DNA of 9,563 bases, taken from positions 1-9,563 of the forward strand of contig DRKG01000474.1 of assembly GCA_011051855.1 (NCBI GenBank), written 5' to 3'. Shown in pieces: positions 1 to 6,541 of the stretch. Within the stretch, counting starts at the first letter, position 1. The number at the start of each line of letters is the position of its first letter. Below the pieces are notes generated by a model. It ran no database searches and was not told where the DNA came from. It saw only the letters and a program-made list of their open reading frames with translations. This stretch comes from a bacterium (GTDB lineage Bacteria; Planctomycetota; UBA1135; UBA2386). A program made the position numbers and the translations under genes.

Positions 1-3000
1 GGTTACCTGCCGCACGACTGCCACATCGTGCGCGCACCGGACGGCGGCATGGGGCTCTACGCGGTGTCGTCGGTGCGTTGGGTCGGGGCCTACGAGCCGG
101 CCTACCGCGTCGAGCCGGCGCTGCTGACCGAACTTGCCTCGGGCAAGCCGATGCCGACTCGTCGCTACAACATGGTGATGGTGGACAAGCGCAACGACAA
201 AGACGCGCTCGCCGCCAAGATCGCCGCGATGGGAGGCGAGATCGTCAACCGGCACATCGGCGGCCTTTTGTTCACCGCCAATCTCGACCGGCGCCAACTG
301 CTGCAGGCGGCGCGCCTCGACGAGGTGCTGTGGATCGACGTCGACACCGATCTCGAGCTGGACATGGACAACGCCCGCATCCAGGGCGGTGCCAACTACA
401 TCGAGACGGTCGGCGGCTACACCGGCAGCGGCATCCGCGGCCACGTCTACGAAGGCGTCGAGGCCACGCACCCGGACTTCACCACGCCGTTCACGCAGGT
501 CGGGCCCGCCGCCTGTAGCGGCGCTGCCAGCCACGGCCACTGCACCGCCGGCATCGTCTTCGGCAACGGCACCAGTGCTCCGCAGGCGCGCGGCATGGCG
601 CCTGACGCGGTCGGCTTCTTCACCAACTACCTGTCTTCGACCAACTCGACCTGCGCGACCTCGCCGTCGCGCAACTCGATCATCAACACGGTCGTGAACA
701 CGAACAACTGCATGTTCACCACCGCGTCGTGGGGCAACGCACGCACGTTCTTCTACACCTCGGTCTCGGCCGACGCGGACGACATCGTGTTCGACCACCG
801 CATCCCGTGGACGCAGAGCCAGTCGAACGCCGGCAACCAGGACTCGCGCCCGCAGGCGTGGGCCAAGAACGTCATCTCGGTGGGCGGCGTCTACCACTTC
901 AACAACAGCAACCCGGCCGACGACGCTTGGAACGGCGGCGGTTCGACCGGTCCGGCGCAGGATGGGCGCAGCAAGCCCGACCTCGCCGCCTACTACGACT
1001 CGGTCTGGACCTCGGACCGCACCGGTTCGGCCGGCTACTCGGCCGGCAACTCGTACACCAGCTTCAGCGGCACCTCGGCCGCGACGCCGATCGTCGCCGG
1101 CCACAACGCGCTGGCGATCCAGATGTACACGGACCACATCTTCGACGTGCCGCCGCGCGTGCAGGGCGGTTCGCGGTTCGACAACCGTCCCTACGCGCAG
1201 ACGTTGAAGGCGTTGCAGATCGCCTGTGCCGACATGTACACGCCGACGGCGACCAACAACCGGCGCGAACACGTCGGCTGGGGCTTCCCGAGCCTGCGCA
1301 ACATGTGGGACCGCCGCCACAAGATCTCGATCATCCCGGAAGACGTCACCATCACGCAGGGTGCGACCCGCACGTTCCAGTACGAGGTCGATCCGGGCGA
1401 GTCGATCGTCAAGTTCGTGATGACCTACCTCGATCCGGCCGGCAACCCGGCGGCCGCGTTCGACCGCGTCAACGACCTGACGATGCGCGTGATCCAGCCG
1501 AACGGGATCTCCTACTGGGGCAATCGTGGTCTCGACGGTGCCGGCCAGACCAACCAGTCCGCGAGCGGCGGTTCCGCCGATACGCGTGACACGGTCGAGT
1601 GCGTGGTGCGCAACAACCCGATGGCCGGTGTCTGGACGGTGGAGATCACCGCGCCGACGCTGACTACCGATGCGCACCTCGCGACCGGTGCGACGGACGC
1701 GACCTTCGCGCTGGTCGTCAACGGCGGCCGCCGCGTCTACAACTCGGGCTGTGCCAGGTACCTGCCTGACGCCAGCACGACCTACGGTTCGGGCAACTAC
1801 TTCCCGTGGGGCGGCTACACGCCGACGTCGGCGGACACGGTCTACGCTTCGAACAACGGCGGCGCGGTCGGTGGCGCCGTCTACTTCGACGTCACCGTTA
1901 CGTCGCCGGTGTGGATCCACAGCCTGGAGGTCAACGTCGGTAGTGGGGTCGCCGTCGGCGACGACATCATGCTGGACCTCTACACGAGGAACGGCTCCTA
2001 CGCCGGCAATGAGACCAACGCTTCTGCCTGGACGGCTCGTTCGGCCGGCAAGGGTGTCGCTGAGGCGACCGACACACCGAGCCAGGTGGATCTGGCACAG
2101 CCGTTCCGGCTCGGCACCGGCACCTACGGCTTTGCGGTCGTGGCCAACAACTTCAACCACCGCTACACCAACGGGGCCAACAGCTATACGACCGGCGCGG
2201 TGACGATCGACACCGGCACGGCGACCAACGTGCCGTTCACCGGATTGGTGTTCAGTCCGCGCACGGCCAACGTCACCGTCAAGTTCCGCACGGCGACCCA
2301 GCAGGCGCAGAACATGCGCTACCAGACGATCCTGCGCAGCGACGAGCTCGGTGGCCCGGGTGTGATCACGGGGTTGGCGTTCTCGGGGCAGAGCAACGGC
2401 CGCCACTACAACTCCAACCTGCAGATCCGCATGGCGCACCAGCCGGCGGGCTACACCCTTTCGACGACGTTCAGCAGCAACATCTCCGGCAGCACGCTGT
2501 GCCTCAACGCCAACAGCTACTCGTGGCACTACGCCGATGGCCAGTGGCGCAACGTCGGCTTGCAGACGCCGTTCAGCTACGACGGCACCAGCGACGTGGT
2601 GGTCGAGATCATCGCGCGCGGCAACGTGCAGACGTCGACAGGTAGCGGTGTCGGTCCGTTCGAAGTCGATCCGAACCGCGAACGCGTCTATGCGTCTTCG
2701 TGGGACCTGCTCAGCCCGTTCAGTGGCTCGTACTCGTCGAGCAGCGCGTTGCGCATGCGGGTCGAGTTCGGCTGTGCCAACGCCAACGAGGTAGGCGCCA
2801 GTTGCGGTGCACTCGAAGCCGACCACATCGGCAGCTCCGTGCTTGGGTCGACGTTCTTCTACCGCGTCAACAACGCGACGCCGAACTTCGTCGCGTTCCT
2901 CGGGCTCGGCACCAACGCCGCCATCCCGTATCCGTTGTCGCTGACCCCGGTGGGCTTCACCAACTGCCAGGCGTTCAGTCAGTCGCTGGTGCTGGTTTCG

Positions 3001-3168
3001 TCGCCGACGAACGCGGTGGGCAGCGCGACCTACAGCGTGCCGGTGCCGAACCAAGCTTCGCTGATCGGCTACCGGATGTATGGCCAGTGGGTCGGCATCG
3101 ACACCTCGGAGCCGGGTGACCTGACGTTCTCGAACGCGACGTTCCTGACCGTCGGCGGGCTGCCGTAG
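1..3168 (+). CDS. Secreted modular S8 (subtilisin-like) serine peptidase, 5' end outside window
   Basis: The frame is open from base 1, and the codons before the GTG at 28 read GYLPHDCHI, which continues sensibly into the protein. The gene is therefore cut by the window edge and 28 is not its start. Counting from base 1 there are 1055 residues. A propeptide-like segment covers about 54-135. The S8 domain follows, with the His motif SHGHCTAG (His178), the oxyanion Asn in SNAGN (Asn279) and the nucleophile in SGTSAATP (Ser359). The Asp motif is abnormal: the strand before THPDF reads GHVYEGVEATHPDF, with Glu151 as the nearest acidic residue. A jelly-roll or P-domain-like region spans about 441-575. 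Two beta-rich modules follow at about 590-765 and 770-920, then a C-terminal module of about 130 residues. It is probably exported, but the signal peptide is not in the window. The S8 fold is near certain; activity and substrate are unknown. Confidence 0.9.
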   Translation, partial: GYLPHDCHIVRAPDGGMGLYAVSSVRWVGAYEPAYRVEPALLTELASGKPMPTRRYNMVMVDKRNDKDALAAKIAAMGGEIVNRHIGGLLFTANLDRRQLLQAARLDEVLWIDVDTDLELDMDNARIQGGANYIETVGGYTGSGIRGHVYEGVEATHPDFTTPFTQVGPAACSGAASHGHCTAGIVFGNGTSAPQARGMAPDAVGFFTNYLSSTNSTCATSPSRNSIINTVVNTNNCMFTTASWGNARTFFYTSVSADADDIVFDHRIPWTQSQSNAGNQDSRPQAWAKNVISVGGVYHFNNSNPADDAWNGGGSTGPAQDGRSKPDLAAYYDSVWTSDRTGSAGYSAGNSYTSFSGTSAATPIVAGHNALAIQMYTDHIFDVPPRVQGGSRFDNRPYAQTLKALQIACADMYTPTATNNRREHVGWGFPSLRNMWDRRHKISIIPEDVTITQGATRTFQYEVDPGESIVKFVMTYLDPAGNPAAAFDRVNDLTMRVIQPNGISYWGNRGLDGAGQTNQSASGGSADTRDTVECVVRNNPMAGVWTVEITAPTLTTDAHLATGATDATFALVVNGGRRVYNSGCARYLPDASTTYGSGNYFPWGGYTPTSADTVYASNNGGAVGGAVYFDVTVTSPVWIHSLEVNVGSGVAVGDDIMLDLYTRNGSYAGNETNASAWTARSAGKGVAEATDTPSQVDLAQPFRLGTGTYGFAVVANNFNHRYTNGANSYTTGAVTIDTGTATNVPFTGLVFSPRTANVTVKFRTATQQAQNMRYQTILRSDELGGPGVITGLAFSGQSNGRHYNSNLQIRMAHQPAGYTLSTTFSSNISGSTLCLNANSYSWHYADGQWRNVGLQTPFSYDGTSDVVVEIIARGNVQTSTGSGVGPFEVDPNRERVYASSWDLLSPFSGSYSSSSALRMRVEFGCANANEVGASCGALEADHIGSSVLGSTFFYRVNNATPNFVAFLGLGTNAAIPYPLSLTPVGFTNCQAFSQSLVLVSSPTNAVGSATYSVPVPNQASLIGYRMYGQWVGIDTSEPGDLTFSNATFLTVGGLP

Positions 3169-3194
3169 TTCGGCTCTGCGGAGACCCGTGAACT

Positions 3195-3235
3195 GCGGGG
3201 CACGCCGGCTGTGGCTGGCGTGCCCCGCGGCTTTG
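3195..3235 (+). terminator. Strong hairpin after the S8 gene, probable terminator
   Basis: Arms 3195-3206 and 3217-3228 are perfect 12-base inverted repeats (GCGGGGCACGCC and its complement). A G-T pair and two more base pairs extend the stem inward to a TGTG tetraloop at 3210-3213, giving about 15 pairs. It lies 26 bases after the stop codon and is followed by only a short TTT, so it is either a weak-U intrinsic terminator or a 3' end stabiliser. It separates the S8 gene from the EF-P-like gene. Confidence 0.6.
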
Positions 3236-3259
3236 TACCCGTGCCTCCCGGAGTAGCAG

Positions 3260-3289
3260 TTGCGGGCCGGGTGGTGCCGGCGCTACCGT
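3260..3289 (+). promoter_or_regulatory. Candidate promoter for the EF-P-like gene
   Basis: TTGCGG at 3260-3265 and TACCGT at 3284-3289 are separated by 18 bases and resemble -35 and -10 boxes. The -10-like box ends 10 bases before the ATG at 3300, so transcription would begin within a few bases of the start codon. No Shine-Dalgarno sequence is visible in front of this ATG. The match to consensus is partial. The main support is the same arrangement at other genes in the window. Confidence 0.4.
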
Positions 3290-3299
3290 CTCGGCCCGC

Positions 3300-3872
3300 A
3301 TGTACGCAAGCAACGAGCTCAAGAAGGGCGTCGTGATCGAACTCGACGGCGCGCCCTGCATCGTCGAGAACACCCAGGCTGCATCGGGTGGCGCCCGCGG
3401 CGGCACGACCACCTACCACGTGCGGGTGCGCAACCTGAAGACCGGGCAGCGGCTGGAGAAGTCGTGGCGCGCCGGCGAGATGGTGCCCTCGGCCGACGTC
3501 GAACGTCGGCCGGTGCAGTTCCTCTACGACGAGCCGGGTATGAGCCACTTCATGGACGGCGAGAGCTTCGAGCAGTTCGCGTTCCGCCACGAGGACATCG
3601 AGTGGGAGCGCAAGTTCCTCAAGGAGGGCCTCGAGGAGCTGCGTGCGCTGTTCTACAACGGCCAGGCGATTGCGCTCGAACTACCGGCTACGGTCGCGCT
3701 CGAGATCACCGAGACGATGCCCGCGGTGAAGGGCAACTCGGCGACGTCGCGCAGCAAGCCGGCGACGCTCGAGACCGGCTATGTCGTGCAGGTGCCGGAG
3801 AACGTCGAGCAAGGGCTGCGCGTCAACGTCGACACGCGCACCGGTGAATACCTGGGCCGGGCCAAGGGCTGA
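3300..3872 (+). CDS. yeiP: Elongation factor P paralogue, YeiP/EfpL type
   Basis: EF-P-family proteins bind stalled ribosomes at the E site and help peptide-bond formation at proline-rich motifs. This 190-residue protein has the full family length: an N-terminal KOW-like domain (about 1-62) and two OB domains. The last contains SKPATLETGYVVQVPE and ends TRTGEYLGRA, both family hallmarks. The N-terminal loop that reaches the peptidyl-transferase centre reads SGGARGGTTTY instead of the classical KPGKG. As I recall E. coli YeiP, its loop is SPTARGAATLY, and ungapped alignment from the first Met puts Arg33 of both at the tip. The start MYASNELKKG also lines up with MPRANEIKKG of YeiP. It is likely a paralogue alongside an ordinary efp elsewhere in the genome. 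It sits alone and converges on tdh. Family membership is certain; the YeiP/EfpL subtype is a strong inference from the loop. Confidence 0.88.
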   Translation: MYASNELKKGVVIELDGAPCIVENTQAASGGARGGTTTYHVRVRNLKTGQRLEKSWRAGEMVPSADVERRPVQFLYDEPGMSHFMDGESFEQFAFRHEDIEWERKFLKEGLEELRALFYNGQAIALELPATVALEITETMPAVKGNSATSRSKPATLETGYVVQVPENVEQGLRVNVDTRTGEYLGRAKG

Positions 3873-3898
3873 GTCGGCCGAGCTCCGCCCGACCGCAG

Positions 3899-3910
3899 TC
3901 TGCCGGCAGA
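3899..3910. repeat. 12-base perfect palindrome between convergent genes
   Basis: TCTGCCGGCAGA lies in the 39-base gap between the stop codons of the EF-P-like gene and tdh. A 5-base stem (GTCGG at 3873-3877 with CCGAC at 3889-3893) lies beside it. Either could contribute to bidirectional termination, but neither has a T run and short palindromes are common in GC-rich DNA. Confidence 0.25.
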
Positions 3911-3911
3911 G

Positions 3912-4985
3912 CTACCCGCGTCCGTTCGGGTAGAGCACGACCTTCTGTTCGAGACCCTGACCGAAGCGCTCGACGCCGGTGCGGAACTCGGTCAGCGGGA
4001 GCTCGGCGGTGACCAAGTGGCTCACGTCGAGGCCGCGCTGCAGGAGGTCGAGCATCTGCTCCCAGGTGCGGAACATCTCGCGGCCGATCACCGCGTGCAT
4101 GGTCAGGCCCTTGAAGATGAAGTTCTTCGAGAATCCCTCGATCGCGACCGAGTCGCCCTTCGGCAGGCCGAGGTTGACGACGTGGCCGGCGGGCCGGGTC
4201 ATCTGGATGGCGTTGTTGATGCCGACCGGGTGGCCGGAGATCTCGAGCGCGACGTCGACGCCGCCGTGGGTCCGGTCGACGATCGTCTGCACCGGCTTGT
4301 CGCGCCCGTCGACGACCGTGACGCGATCGGTCAGCTCGCGGCGGATGATCCACGCCCGCGCCCGGGCCAGCGCCTTGTCGGCGACGTCGACGACGTAGAT
4401 GCGCTCGGCGCCTTCGAATGCGGCGATCTCGCCGCACATGGCCCCGATCGGGCCGAAGCCGATCACCGCGACCTTCTGCTGCTGCACCGGCACCTTCATC
4501 GTCGTGTGCACGGCGTTGCCGAGCGGGTCGAGGATCGCGGCGACCTTGACCGGCAGGTCTTTCGGCAGACGCACGACGTTGCCGGCGGACACGACCACGA
4601 ACTCGGCGAACGCGCCGTCGAGATTGATGCCGCGGATGCGCGCCGTCGCGCAGGCGTGGTAGGCCCGGTTGCGGCACGCCGGGCATTCGCCGCAGATCTC
4701 GTGCATCTCCGCGCTCACGTACGCGCCGAGCGGACACTTGGCCTCGTCGACGCCGTCGCCGAGCTTGTCGATGTGGCCGCAGAACTCGTGGCCCAACGTC
4801 ACCGGTGGCGCGATCAGGGCGTCCATCGACGGATCGCCCGAGCAGATGTGCACGTCGGTGCCGCAGATGCCGGCGGCCGCGACCTTGATGCGCACCTCGC
4901 CCGGGCCGGGTTCGGGTACGGCCAGATCGGAGCGCAGCCGGTAGTGGCCGGGAGAGGACAGTTGCACGCCTTGCATCGACGTCAT
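3912..4985 (-). CDS. tdh: L-threonine 3-dehydrogenase (zinc, NAD-dependent)
   Basis: This enzyme oxidises L-threonine to 2-amino-3-ketobutyrate with NAD+ in the cytoplasm. The 357-residue product is a complete medium-chain dehydrogenase. It has the catalytic zinc motif GICGTDVH (Cys41) with GHE (His66, Glu67), and four structural zinc cysteines (Cys98, 101, 104, 112). The Rossmann motif is GFGPIG (176-181), with Asp200 at the end of the second strand, fitting NAD+ over NADP+. DPLGNAVHT (153-161) and IGREMFRTWEQM (300-311) match the Tdh signatures and separate it from sorbitol and alcohol dehydrogenases. Three in-frame ATGs are possible: 5018, 4985 and 4976. The one at 4976 (MQGVQL) aligns best with the E. 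coli N-terminus, and 4985 adds only three residues; 5018 would add a low-complexity Pro/Ala stretch. None has a clear Shine-Dalgarno sequence. No kbl (the next pathway enzyme) adjoins it, so the ketobutyrate lyase must be encoded elsewhere. It diverges from the lipoprotein gene. Confidence 0.93.
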   Translation of the reverse strand: MTSMQGVQLSSPGHYRLRSDLAVPEPGPGEVRIKVAAAGICGTDVHICSGDPSMDALIAPPVTLGHEFCGHIDKLGDGVDEAKCPLGAYVSAEMHEICGECPACRNRAYHACATARIRGINLDGAFAEFVVVSAGNVVRLPKDLPVKVAAILDPLGNAVHTTMKVPVQQQKVAVIGFGPIGAMCGEIAAFEGAERIYVVDVADKALARARAWIIRRELTDRVTVVDGRDKPVQTIVDRTHGGVDVALEISGHPVGINNAIQMTRPAGHVVNLGLPKGDSVAIEGFSKNFIFKGLTMHAVIGREMFRTWEQMLDLLQRGLDVSHLVTAELPLTEFRTGVERFGQGLEQKVVLYPNGRG

Positions 4986-5047
4986 GGCAGAGGGGGCCGC
5001 CGGTGGCGGGCCCGGCATTGTGCGGATACAACCCGGCGAACGCCACC

Positions 5048-5060
5048 AAGGAGATCCGCG
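5048..5060 (+). promoter_or_regulatory. Perfect Shine-Dalgarno site preceding an ATC codon
   Basis: AAGGAG at 5048-5053 is followed by a 7-base spacer and then the ATC at 5061, an ideal ribosome binding geometry. It is the only clear Shine-Dalgarno site I see in front of a gene in this window, and it decides the start of the lipoprotein gene. A -10-like TACAAC at 5027-5032, with TGGCGG 17 bases before it (5004-5009), would give a short leader containing this site. Confidence 0.65.
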
Positions 5061-5462
5061 ATCTACCGACTGATCCCATTCGTTTCGCTGTTGCCGTTGC
5101 TGTCGACCGCGTGCAGTGCGCCCCCCGAACCGACGCCGCCGTTGGTGGCGCGGCCGGTGGTAGAACTCGCGCGCTGGAACGTGTCGGCGGGCGGCCGAAC
5201 CCTCGGCCAGATCGCGCGGCTCCAGATCCAGGACCCGGCGGGCCCGATCGTGTTCTACCGGATCACCGATCGCGCCGGCCGCCACGTGGGCGACGCCAGC
5301 GAGGCGGGGCGATTCTCGCGGCGGCGGCCGGACTTCCTCGGTGGCGACGAAGACCTCGGCGTCTGGTCGCTCGAACGCGGGTTGGCCCTGTTGTTCGATG
5401 CCTCGGCACCGGTGGCACTCGTGCCGGTTCCGGTCGACGGCGACTTTCGCAAGGACCGCTGA
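5061..5462 (+). CDS. Small uncharacterised lipoprotein, ATC start
   Basis: I do not recognise the family. With initiation at the ATC at 5061 the product is 133 residues and opens with a textbook lipoprotein signal. Arg3 lies in the n-region, a hydrophobic stretch (LIPFVSLLPLL) follows, and the lipobox LSTAC places the lipidated Cys at 18. A Pro-rich linker (APPEPTPP) follows, then a compact domain of about 95 residues with GQIARLQIQDPAGPIVFYRI and RPDFLGGDEDLGVW, probably beta-rich. No ATG, GTG or TTG occurs in frame in the stretch just upstream. A CTG at 5070 would keep the signal peptide but sits 16 bases from the Shine-Dalgarno site, against 7 for the ATC. It would be anchored in a membrane facing the periplasm. 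The gene diverges from tdh and lies 45 bases before the thioesterase gene; no functional link is evident. Confidence 0.7.
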   Translation: MYRLIPFVSLLPLLSTACSAPPEPTPPLVARPVVELARWNVSAGGRTLGQIARLQIQDPAGPIVFYRITDRAGRHVGDASEAGRFSRRRPDFLGGDEDLGVWSLERGLALLFDASAPVALVPVPVDGDFRKDR

Positions 5463-5493
5463 TCCGCGCTCTGGTCCATCGGGGGCCGGGGCC

Positions 5494-5499
5494 TACAGT
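5494..5499 (+). promoter_or_regulatory. Candidate -10 box for the thioesterase gene
   Basis: TACAGT ends 8 bases before the ATG at 5508, so a transcript starting 6-7 bases downstream would begin at or next to the start codon. There is no Shine-Dalgarno sequence. A -35 box is not convincing (CTGGTC at 5471-5476 at best). Confidence 0.35.
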
Positions 5500-5507
5500 G
5501 CGCGTCG

Positions 5508-5993
5508 ATGAACGACCGCCCGAGCCGTCCCGTTTCCCAGAGCCGCGTCGAGATGACCGAGATCGTCATGCCCAACGATGCCAACCCGCTGGGCAACGCG
5601 ATGGGCGGGCAAGTGATGCACTGGATCGATGTCTGCGCCGCGGTCTCGGCCGGCAGGCACGCGCGCACGCCGGTGGTGACGGCCAGCGTCGACAACATCG
5701 ACTTCCACAACCCGGTTCCGGTCGGCGGCGTGCTCGTGCTGCTCGCGTCGGTCAACTACGCCGGCAAGACGTCGATGGAGGTCGGCGTCAAGGTGTGGCA
5801 CGAGGAGCGCCGGACCGGTGACCGCAAGCACGTCGTCTCGGCGTACCTGACGTTCGTGTCGCTCGACCCAGAGACCGGCAAGCCGCGCATGGTGCCATCG
5901 GTTCGGCCGGAGACCGACGAACAGAAGCGCCGCTATGCCGAAGCGCAGAAGCGCCGAGAACTCCGCCTCGAGCAGCGAAAGACGAAGACGTAG
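5508..5993 (+). CDS. Acyl-CoA thioesterase, hotdog fold (YciA/ACOT type)
   Basis: Enzymes of this family hydrolyse acyl-CoA to free fatty acid and CoA in the cytoplasm and usually form hexamers of single hotdog domains. The 161-residue length fits one domain. The segment NPLGNAMGGQVMHWID (26-41) is the family motif on the central helix: Asn26 and Asp41 are the likely active-site residues and Gly33-Gly34 shape the active site. It is followed by VTASVDNIDFHNPV, the strand and turn typical of the family. The C-terminus (about 134-161) is a highly charged helix, EQKRRYAEAQKRRELRL, common in bacterial ACOT-like proteins. Chain-length preference cannot be read from sequence. It follows the lipoprotein gene by 45 bases with its own candidate -10 box, so co-transcription is uncertain. 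Its stop lies 18 bases from the stop of the convergent Clp_N gene. Confidence 0.87.
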   Translation: MNDRPSRPVSQSRVEMTEIVMPNDANPLGNAMGGQVMHWIDVCAAVSAGRHARTPVVTASVDNIDFHNPVPVGGVLVLLASVNYAGKTSMEVGVKVWHEERRTGDRKHVVSAYLTFVSLDPETGKPRMVPSVRPETDEQKRRYAEAQKRRELRLEQRKTKT

Positions 5994-6011
5994 CTCGCTG
6001 GAGCCGCGTCC

Positions 6012-6464
6012 TCAGAACCACTCGGGGACCTGCTCCGGGTCGAGTCCCATCGCCTGCAGGATCAGTTGCTGCACGTACTCGGGATCGACCGAGAACTCCT
6101 TCAGAGTCTCGTAGCACGAGCCCGCCTTGATCGACAGCACGGCCAGCGCCATGTGCTCGGGCAACACCTTCTTGCTGCCGAGGTCTCGCGCGGCGTCCTT
6201 TGCGCGCTCGAAGACGGTCAGGCAGTGGCGGTTCCACGGGCCGTTCGGAACTTCCGGTTCGCGCGGCAGGCTCTCGACGTATCCCGAGAACATGTCGGGG
6301 TCGACGTTGAGGTCCTTGAAGATGTGGTGCAGGCAGACGCTCTGGTCGACGGTCAGTCCGTAGATCAGGTGCCCGGTCGCGACCGATTCGTCACCGAGCC
6401 GCTGCGCCAGTTCTTCGGCCTGCTTGGTGGCCAGGACGGTCTTGTCGTCGAAGTCCTCGAACAT
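6012..6464 (-). CDS. Standalone Clp N-terminal (Clp_N) domain protein
   Basis: The 150-residue product consists only of the double Clp_N repeat that in ClpA, ClpB and ClpC precedes the AAA+ ATPase modules. Repeat one covers about 10-60 (ATKQAEELAQRLGDESVATG, then HLIYGL). Repeat two covers about 85-140 (FERAKDAARDLGSKKVLPEH, then MALAVL). No Walker motif is present and the frame stops after EQVPEWF, so it is a whole small protein and not a fragment. I chose the ATG at 6464 because MFEDFDDKTVLA matches the start of ClpC (MFERFTD...). The longer frame from 6506 would add RRSAGYPFRPP-like residues without family support. Such proteins may act as adaptors or competitors for Clp chaperones; plant ClpT is a precedent for a free Clp_N-like domain. 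The function here is inferred. It diverges from dinB. Confidence 0.82.
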   Translation of the reverse strand: MFEDFDDKTVLATKQAEELAQRLGDESVATGHLIYGLTVDQSVCLHHIFKDLNVDPDMFSGYVESLPREPEVPNGPWNRHCLTVFERAKDAARDLGSKKVLPEHMALAVLSIKAGSCYETLKEFSVDPEYVQQLILQAMGLDPEQVPEWF

Positions 6465-6476
6465 AGGGGGCCGAAA

Positions 6477-6505
6477 AGGGTAGCCAGCGGATCGCCGTTC
6501 CGCCA
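6477..6505 (-). promoter_or_regulatory. Candidate promoter for the Clp_N gene
   Basis: On the minus strand TGGCGG (6505-6500) and TACCCT (6482-6477) are separated by 17 bases. The -10-like box ends 12 bases before the ATG at 6464, leaving a leader of only a few bases and no Shine-Dalgarno sequence. The same TGGCGG spaced 17 from a -10-like box occurs before the lipoprotein gene. Confidence 0.38.
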
Positions 6506-6529
6506 CCGGGTTCCCGGTCGACGGTGCCG

Positions 6530-6535
6530 TATGAT
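6530..6535 (+). promoter_or_regulatory. Candidate -10 box for dinB
   Basis: TATGAT is the closest match to the TATAAT consensus in the window. It ends exactly 6 bases before the GTG at 6542, which would then be the first codon of a leaderless mRNA. No clear -35 box or LexA-type operator is visible between the two divergent genes. Confidence 0.45.
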
Positions 6536-6541
6536 CGGCGC

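Noticed and set aside
28..30. GTG at 28 as the true start of the S8 gene.
   Set aside because: The frame is open and protein-like back to base 1, there is no ribosome binding site, and there is no signal peptide after this codon.
4017..5061. A long plus-strand reading frame opposite tdh, continuous with the lipoprotein frame (481 codons in all to 5462).
   Set aside because: Its first part is the antisense shadow of a well-supported dehydrogenase and has a low-complexity, Arg/His/Asp/Ala-rich composition. Only the part from 5061 looks like protein.
5070..5072. CTG as start of the lipoprotein gene.
   Set aside because: It would keep the lipobox but lies 16 bases from the Shine-Dalgarno site and drops the positively charged n-region; the ATC at 5061 fits both.
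6465..6541. A LexA-type SOS operator between the Clp_N gene and dinB.
   Set aside because: I looked for palindromic LexA-like sites of the proteobacterial and Gram-positive forms and saw none. SOS control cannot be claimed from this sequence.
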